In this document: positions 7,656 through 11,414 of the stretch, in pieces
How the letters are laid out: the number at the start of each line of letters is the position of its first letter
Position numbering within the stretch: position 1 is the stretch's first letter
Origin: Bacteroidota bacterium
Lineage (GTDB): Bacteria > Bacteroidota > Bacteroidia > Bacteroidales > 4484-276
Direction of reading: 5' to 3'
Assembly: GCA_013203545.1 (NCBI GenBank)
Contig: JABMQA010001127.1
Span: 1 to 11,414, forward strand
Length of the DNA stretch: 11,414 bases
Made by a program: the position numbers and the translations under genes
The notes under the pieces: generated by a model
Databases searched by the model: none
What the model was told of the DNA's origin: nothing
Seen by the model: only the letters and a program-made list of their open reading frames with translations

Positions 7656-8726
7656 TTATTTTACAAATGTTATGGTTGTTGAAGAAAAAGTATAATCTCC
7701 ACTGATCCTGATAAAATAATATCCTTTTTGTAAGGCTTCTGTATCCAGTGTATTTGTTTCGTTTCCGTTAAAATATCCCGACAGCACTTTCCTTCCGAGT
7801 TGATCGGTTACCGAATATTCAAGATATTCCGCCACAATCCTTGAGGAAACTTTTATAGAAAGATGATCGGCCACAGGATTTGGGAATACACTGAAGTCGC
7901 TTCGCTGTAAAATTCTGGTGTCATCAATTCCGGTTGGGAACCAGATGGCATCCACAAACCACGGGTGGTCAATAAAGGGATTGCGGTTATCCTGGATATC
8001 GTAAATGGCATTGTTCCGATCGGTCTCTTTAGTGCTCACAGGATCCATGGAGTGCCAATCGTGCAGCATGATGAGTGCCCATGTTTCGGGCTGTGAACCG
8101 TTTACCATCGGGCTTCCCGGCCAGCCGTTATCCTCACCCAAATATCTGGTGGCCATGTAAAAATAGGTCCTCGCAAGGTCGCCTTTGTATTCATCGATGG
8201 GTTCGAATACCGTCCCGCTAAAGCCAGGGTAGGTGTTACTCCCAAGTTTGCAGCCATTTTGCGATGTCCACGTAGCAGAGCCAACCTCACCATAAGGATA
8301 GTTACTGCGTTTGCCATTTACATAACCATCGGTGGGATACACCTGGAACAGGTCAGAATACATAGGATAAACGTTGCCACCAAACCAGCTTTTCGGGAAA
8401 GAATGCTCCCGGTTGTAGCAGTCGCCTTCCTGGCTGTAGTTGCCACATTGATCGGAAAAAAAAGTAAATTCATAGGGTGGGTTTCCACCCGGAACATCCG
8501 AATAGATGTCCCAGACTTTTCCGTTTGATTTTTGATCGGTATCGAAAAAGTCATTCCACAGGTCACCATAACCCTGCGAGGAATGGTTATCAATAATGTT
8601 GTGAAGCGCCTGTTGAAGTTGCTCACTGCCCAATCCAGCGGCCGGATCATAATAACCAGGTGGAATCTGGGAGAACCCAACAAGGCACCATAAAACTGTT
8701 ATAGAAACTAAAAAAATATTTTTCAT
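7656..8726 (-). CDS. Secreted endonuclease I family nuclease with T9SS sorting domain
   Basis: The 356-residue protein starts with a signal peptide (1-20, MKNIFLVSITVLWCLVGFSQ). The endonuclease I domain spans about 22-265 and belongs to the beta-beta-alpha-metal nucleases, which cut DNA or RNA non-specifically with one metal ion. Its signature is DCYNREHSFPKSWF with catalytic H108, followed by DLFQVYPTDGYVNGKRSNYP (125-144), which supplies the metal-site asparagine, and EYKGDLARTYFYMATRY (179-195). Cysteines C94, C103 and C159 may form a disulfide outside the cytoplasm. Residues 278-356 are a type A T9SS sorting domain (FSVFPNPVADHLSI, GYYFIRI, final TITFVK). The protein should therefore be surface-exposed or released, probably scavenging nucleotides or phosphate or degrading extracellular DNA. 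The start lies 5 bases after the MntP-like gene stop. Confidence 0.93.
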   Translation of the reverse strand: MKNIFLVSITVLWCLVGFSQIPPGYYDPAAGLGSEQLQQALHNIIDNHSSQGYGDLWNDFFDTDQKSNGKVWDIYSDVPGGNPPYEFTFFSDQCGNYSQEGDCYNREHSFPKSWFGGNVYPMYSDLFQVYPTDGYVNGKRSNYPYGEVGSATWTSQNGCKLGSNTYPGFSGTVFEPIDEYKGDLARTYFYMATRYLGEDNGWPGSPMVNGSQPETWALIMLHDWHSMDPVSTKETDRNNAIYDIQDNRNPFIDHPWFVDAIWFPTGIDDTRILQRSDFSVFPNPVADHLSIKVSSRIVAEYLEYSVTDQLGRKVLSGYFNGNETNTLDTEALQKGYYFIRISGDYTFSSTTITFVK

Positions 8727-8731
8727 AAAAT

Positions 8732-9298
8732 TTATTGAATAATACCAAATGTTTTAATAAGAAAATAAATAGCGCCGCCTGTTAAAATCAAACCACCTGC
8801 AATTTCAAGCCGGGCAGCCAGAAAGAATTTTTTACTGATCTTGCCGGTAAGTATCGCTATCACAGAAACCACAAAGAAAACAATCATAAATGTCCAGAGT
8901 ACTGTGAGGATATTCATATCAAATGTAGAAATAGCGATGCCGGCTAAAAATGAGCTAATTCCCAGTGCAAAAGCATATCCTACTATAATACGGGGTTTAT
9001 GGAGTTCCCAGGTCATCTCCTGGAATTTGGGTTTAAATGATTTAATCACCAGTTTTGCACCCAGCAGAAAGAAAACACCTATCGCCAACCCGGTGCTGAA
9101 CTCCTCCAGCAAAGTATTGATTTGGTCACCCATCAGCATACCAATAGTAGCCATAACAGCATTTACAATGGATATTGCTGCCGAAATGATTAAAATATCC
9201 TGGACTTTTGAATCTTTTGTAAAGCCATTCAGGTATAATCCGGCAAAGGCATCTGCCGCCAGAGCCATGGTGATCAGTATTAAAATAAATGTATTCAC
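8732..9298 (-). CDS. MntP-like putative manganese efflux membrane protein, variant site
   Basis: With a GTG start at 9296-9298 the protein has 188 residues, the length of E. coli MntP, and D16 of the DAFA motif takes the same number. A TTG start at 9320-9322 would add 8 residues but overlaps a likely -7 promoter box. About six hydrophobic segments are arranged as two similar halves. The first half has LAADAFAGLYLNGF. In the second half, FALGISSFLAGIAI aligns without gaps to the family's TSIDALAVGIS motif, and the usual aspartate is serine (S115). MntP exports Mn(II) using these membrane acidic residues, so transport or ion choice may be altered. The fold assignment is fairly secure; manganese as the substrate is not. 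Confidence 0.78.
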   Translation of the reverse strand: MNTFILILITMALAADAFAGLYLNGFTKDSKVQDILIISAAISIVNAVMATIGMLMGDQINTLLEEFSTGLAIGVFFLLGAKLVIKSFKPKFQEMTWELHKPRIIVGYAFALGISSFLAGIAISTFDMNILTVLWTFMIVFFVVSVIAILTGKISKKFFLAARLEIAGGLILTGGAIYFLIKTFGIIQ

Positions 9299-9319
9299 TG
9301 TTGATAGATTTTCAGCCTG

Positions 9320-9327
9320 CAAAGGTA
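9320..9327 (-). promoter_or_regulatory. Possible -7 promoter element before the MntP-like gene
   Basis: On the minus strand the sequence is TACCTTTG, a full fit to TAnnTTTG. It would start transcription about 15 bases before the GTG at 9298. No TTG is found at the expected -33 distance, so the promoter is weak or regulated, or the match is chance. If real, the MntP-like, nuclease and queD genes form an operon separate from msrC. Confidence 0.35.
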
Positions 9328-9372
9328 AGTAAAAACAATCGGGTTTTTGAAAATCTATATCAAACCATCAGG

Positions 9373-9828
9373 CTAAATCAGCCCCACAATTTCCTCAAGC
9401 CATCTGGCGTCGGTTTCGTCGAAAGCGGCAAGTTCCCTGCTATCCACATCGAGGACGCCAAAGACTTCACCATCCCGGTTTTTTACAGGAACAACGATCT
9501 CAGAATTAGATCTGGTATCACATGCAATGTGTCCGGGGAAATCATGAACGTTGGGTACCAGAATGGTTTTTTGCCGGTTGATCACTGCCCAGCAAACACC
9601 GGTGTCTTTATTTAAAACCTGGCATGCCACCGGCCCCTGATAGGTTCTTATAACCAATTCACCCTGGTCAAAACAATAAAACCCGGTCCAGAAAAAGTAA
9701 TCCATTTTATGGTGTAGAACTGCTGCAACCGTAGCCATCCTTGCATCGGTGTTATCTGTTGCTACGAGCAATCCCTTTAGTTGTTTGTAAATCCGGCTGT
9801 ACCGGCCTTCTTTTTTGATTGTATCCAC
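9373..9828 (-). CDS. msrC: Free methionine-(R)-sulfoxide reductase (GAF domain)
   Basis: The 151-residue cytoplasmic single-GAF-domain enzyme reduces free L-methionine-(R)-sulfoxide to methionine, with thioredoxin-type recycling, as part of oxidant repair. The three diagnostic cysteines are C69 (GPVACQ), C79 (TGVCW) and C103 (HIACD). Their spacing of 10 and 24 equals that of C84/C94/C118 in E. coli fRMsr (YebR). The block PNVHDFPGHIACDTRSNSE, followed by VVPV and VLDVDS, is characteristic. The full domain is present and the length is normal. About 74 bases separate it from the MntP-like start, so co-transcription is possible but not tight. No clear promoter was found upstream, where transposon-derived repeats begin within 70 bases. 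Confidence 0.93.
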   Translation of the reverse strand: MDTIKKEGRYSRIYKQLKGLLVATDNTDARMATVAAVLHHKMDYFFWTGFYCFDQGELVIRTYQGPVACQVLNKDTGVCWAVINRQKTILVPNVHDFPGHIACDTRSNSEIVVPVKNRDGEVFGVLDVDSRELAAFDETDARWLEEIVGLI

Positions 9829-9895
9829 GTTGTTGGTGTGATTATGTTTCTGTTTATCAACAATGGAGTGAGGGAATTGTTTTTGAAAACAGGTG

Positions 9896-9934
9896 TTTAT
9901 TAAGCATTACAATTTCAAGGTGATCAAGGGCTAA
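9896..9934 (+). pseudogene. Relic of the 3' end of a second transposase gene
   Basis: Codons from 9896 to the TAA at 9932-9934 read FIKHYNFKVIKG-stop. The intact transposase ends FIKYYGFEVIKG-stop (10629-10667). The 39 bases differ at only 5 positions, four of which change the protein only at three residues or are silent. Similarity fades upstream of 9896, where a TGA is in frame at 9884-9886. It continues downstream into the shared palindromic block. Confidence 0.75.
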
Positions 9935-10025
9935 AGCCCAATGGGATGGGTGATGTTAGATAAACCCCAGCCTTAAGGCTGGGGTTTGAAAAATGCTGGA
10001 TTTCAGTATTACAGGGCTTTAGCCC
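9896..10025. repeat. Left palindromic block (REP/MITE-like) of the transposase module
   Basis: The order is: transposase-tail relic, GGTGATCAAGGGCTAAAGCCC-like segment (9919-9939), a 22-base spacer, a perfect 26-bp palindrome (9962-9987, arms AAACCCCAGCCTT and its complement), a spacer with TTTCAGTATTAC, then GGGCTTTAGCCC (10014-10025). The outer 12-mers are inverse complements of each other and each also folds on itself. The whole block can form a cruciform or hairpin array. The block at 10629-10758 has the same elements in the same order and the same total length. Confidence 0.9.
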
Positions 10026-10201
10026 CGGGGGTTTATTTTATAAGAACCGACTCCTAAATCAAAACCTCAAACCATTTATTTTGGAATAATGGAACGAAGT
10101 AAAAATAACTTTCTTAATTTAGCAGATAGCTTTAGTGAAATCATGGTTTAACCTCACCTCACCATTTATTGTGGGGTTTAGATGTTATATAAACCTTAAC
10201 C

Positions 10202-10214
10202 GGGCTTTTAGCCC
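10202..10214. repeat. Solitary GGGCTTTTAGCCC palindrome before the transposase start
   Basis: This is the same outer palindrome as in the flanking blocks with one extra T, ending 18 bases before the ATG at 10233. It would fold into a hairpin in the transposase leader RNA or be a binding site in DNA. Self-regulation by the transposase is a reasonable inference but is not shown. Confidence 0.7.
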
Positions 10215-10232
10215 ATAGTAAAAATTACAATC

Positions 10233-10667
10233 ATGTCATACGTTAGTATCTATGTCCACTGTGTTTGGGGCACAAAAAAGAGATATCCTTTCCTTAAGGG
10301 TCAAACTTTGTCAGTAGTTGTTGATCATATTGTGGAAAATGCAACAATGAAAGGTATCGTCATAAAAAAAATCAATGGGCACGATGAACATATCCACTGC
10401 CTGATTTCTCTTAAAGCTGATCAAAGCATCTTACAGGTTATGCAACTCATTAAAGGAGAAGCATCTTTCTGGATCAATAAAAACAATGTAACTACCAGTA
10501 AGTTTGAGTGGGCTGACGAATATTATGCAGTTTCTGTAAGTGAATCACAAGTTTCAAATGTTAAAGCATACATCAATAATCAGCAGATCCATCATCAAAA
10601 AGTGACATGGGAAGATGAGTATCAAAAGTTTATTAAGTATTACGGTTTTGAGGTGATCAAGGGCTAA
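10233..10667 (+). CDS. IS200-like / REP-associated Y1 tyrosine transposase
   Basis: The 144-residue HUH-family transposase has the TnpA fold. MSYVSIYVHCVWGTKKRYPF is the usual first strand. The metal-binding HUH motif is H53-I-H55 (GHDEHIHCLISL), and the nucleophile is Y113 in VKAYINNQQIHH. TnpA enzymes of this class act as dimers, recognise hairpins in single-stranded DNA and cut and rejoin it through a 5'-phosphotyrosine. The length matches full IS200/IS605 TnpA and all motifs are intact, so it may be active. No TnpB partner is present. The palindromic blocks on both sides favour a REP-associated (domesticated or MITE-mobilising) type over a simple IS200. The last codons, V-I-K-G-TAA, are part of the right repeat block, with the stop lying inside GGGCTAAAGCCC. 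Confidence 0.92.
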   Translation: MSYVSIYVHCVWGTKKRYPFLKGQTLSVVVDHIVENATMKGIVIKKINGHDEHIHCLISLKADQSILQVMQLIKGEASFWINKNNVTTSKFEWADEYYAVSVSESQVSNVKAYINNQQIHHQKVTWEDEYQKFIKYYGFEVIKG

Positions 10668-10758
10668 AGCCCTTAGTTTACGGGATATTGTATTCCAAAA
10701 ACCCCAGCCTTAAGGCTGGGGTTTGGGGCTGTGTTTCAGTATTACTGGGCTTTAGCCC
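10629..10758. repeat. Right palindromic block overlapping the transposase 3' end
   Basis: The order matches the left block: transposase tail codons, GGGCTAAAGCCC (10661-10672) containing the stop codon, a spacer, the same perfect 26-bp palindrome (10699-10724), a spacer with TTTCAGTATTAC, and GGGCTTTAGCCC (10747-10758). Compensating 4-base differences in the two spacers leave the total at 130 bp. It ends 7 bases from the tryptophanase stop. The strong hairpins may also end or stabilise both convergent transcripts, although no T run follows them. Confidence 0.9.
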
Positions 10759-10765
10759 ACAATCC

Positions 10766-11414
10766 CTATTTAACCGATTTTTTCTCCTGAACCCGACCCA
10801 ACTCCACCGTAAAGTGCCGCATTATCGGCGCTTCACTTAAAATCCGTACACCTGTTTTAATCTCATTTCTTCGTTCATACACATTCCCCAGTGCAACCGC
10901 CACATATTCCATGTGATTGTTAGTGTACACCCTTCTTGGGATGGTGAGCCGGACAAGTTCCAGGTCAGGATACCTGTTCTCCCTGGTTATAGGGTCTCGG
11001 TCGGCAAGTATGGCCCCGATTTCCACACCGCGGATTCCGCCCTCAAGATAGGCTTCAACGGCGAGTGTTTGTGCCGGGAATTGCTCTTTCGGCAGATGAG
11101 GCAGGAAACGTTTGGCATCAATAAATATGGCATGTCCCCCGAATGGCTCCTGGACAGGGATATTGAAATCTTTTAACCTGTTCCCCAAATAGGCAACCTG
11201 GTTAATGCGTGTTTCAAGGTAATTAAATTCGGTACCATCATAAAGGCCCTGCGCCAGTGCATTCATATCACGGCCTGACATGCCGCCATAGGTGATAAAT
11301 CCTTCGAACATGATGTTGTAGGTCTGTGCCTTTTTCCACAACGCTTCTTCACGGAAACCGATAAACCCACCCATATTTACGATGGCGTCCTTTTTACTGC
11401 TCATGGTCATACCA
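10766..11414 (-). CDS. tnaA: Tryptophanase, C-terminal part (5' end beyond window)
   Basis: About 215 C-terminal residues are present; the reading frame stays open through the window edge (G before MTMSSKKDA), so the gene is cut by the window rather than starting at 11410. It is a PLP-dependent beta-eliminating lyase that splits L-tryptophan into indole, pyruvate and ammonia in the cytoplasm. The PLP-lysine motif is MSSKKDA, followed by FEGFITYGGMSGRDM, FGGHAIFIDA, QFPAQTLAVE and LVRLTIPRRVYTNNHM. Two positions separate tryptophanase from tyrosine phenol-lyase: VEIG here (VEIG in TnaA, MERG in TPL) and MRHF here (RHF in TnaA, RFF in TPL). Both favour tryptophanase. The overall wording resembles the Bacteroides enzyme. 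No transport or leader-peptide gene is visible on this side. Confidence 0.92.
   Translation of the reverse strand, partial: GMTMSSKKDAIVNMGGFIGFREEALWKKAQTYNIMFEGFITYGGMSGRDMNALAQGLYDGTEFNYLETRINQVAYLGNRLKDFNIPVQEPFGGHAIFIDAKRFLPHLPKEQFPAQTLAVEAYLEGGIRGVEIGAILADRDPITRENRYPDLELVRLTIPRRVYTNNHMEYVAVALGNVYERRNEIKTGVRILSEAPIMRHFTVELGRVQEKKSVK

Larger units (their letters stand above)
9896..10758 (+). mobile_element. Transposase plus flanking repeat module (RAYT/IS200-like)
   Basis: One intact Y1 transposase gene is bracketed by two 130-bp blocks made of the same palindromes in the same orientation, with starts 733 bases apart. This resembles REP-associated tyrosine transposase (RAYT) loci, where palindromic repeats flank and are mobilised by the transposase. 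The true element ends are not known. The segment 10026-10201 holds no gene; it has two copies of ACCATTTATT 90 bases apart (10071 and 10161) and is otherwise unremarkable. Single-strand Y1 elements make no target duplications, so none is expected. Confidence 0.6.

Noticed and set aside
9320..9322. TTG as the start codon of the MntP-like gene.
   Set aside because: It overlaps the TACCTTTG promoter-like box and would shift the conserved aspartate from 16 to 24; the GTG at 9296-9298 gives the usual family length and numbering.
8841..9332. Plus-strand open frame of 163 codons opposite the MntP-like gene.
   Set aside because: The minus strand shows a membrane-protein fold with family motifs; the plus-strand frame is its shadow and has no recognisable motif.
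9919..10758. CRISPR array, because of repeated palindromic units.
   Set aside because: There are only two blocks, 733 bases apart, separated by a transposase gene, with no regular spacer series and no cas gene.
11408..11410. ATG at 11408-11410 as a true start giving a short 214-residue protein.
   Set aside because: The frame stays open upstream and the sequence begins at the PLP-lysine region in the middle of the enzyme, so the gene is only cut by the window.

Overview
The window looks like chromosomal DNA of a Bacteroidota bacterium (Bacteroidales-like; genus not resolvable). The support is: two secreted proteins ending in type IX secretion (T9SS) type A sorting domains, plus a third, decayed domain of that kind; a TTG-N17-TAnnTTTG promoter; PKD-repeat surface-protein architecture; near absence of Shine-Dalgarno sites; and a tryptophanase whose sequence resembles the Bacteroides form.

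Layout. Bases 1-56 are the 3' part of a CAT-anticodon tRNA with its own terminator. A 1234-residue secreted repeat protein (249-3953, minus) follows, closed by an intrinsic terminator. The 700-base gap 3954-4655 holds a perfect 15-bp palindrome, a minus-strand relic of a T9SS sorting domain (about 4233-4440), and a good Bacteroidota promoter for the next unit. Two tandem paralogous MacB/FtsX-type ABC permeases (4656-5888 and 5911-7185, plus) have no ATPase, adaptor or outer-membrane gene beside them in this window. They converge, with a 5-base gap, on a minus-strand cluster read msrC (9373-9828), MntP-like membrane protein (8732-9298), secreted endonuclease I family nuclease with T9SS tail (7656-8726), queD (7191-7640). 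The last three genes are only 5 and 15 bases apart and are probably co-transcribed.

Right part. An intact IS200-like/REP-associated Y1 transposase (10233-10667, plus) sits between two matching palindromic blocks of about 130 bp. The right block begins inside the transposase gene, whose TAA stop lies in a short palindrome. The left block carries a matching relic of the last 12 sense codons and stop of a transposase gene. This makes the locus a self-contained transposase-plus-repeat module with a MITE-like second end, and it is the most interesting structure here. The right block ends 7 bases from the stop codon of a tryptophanase gene (10766 to the window edge, minus, 5' part missing).

Functional links. 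The large repeat protein and the nuclease both leave the cell by T9SS. The clustered housekeeping genes (free methionine sulfoxide repair, possible metal export, queuosine precursor synthesis) have no obvious common pathway. The permease pair presumably needs an ATPase encoded elsewhere.
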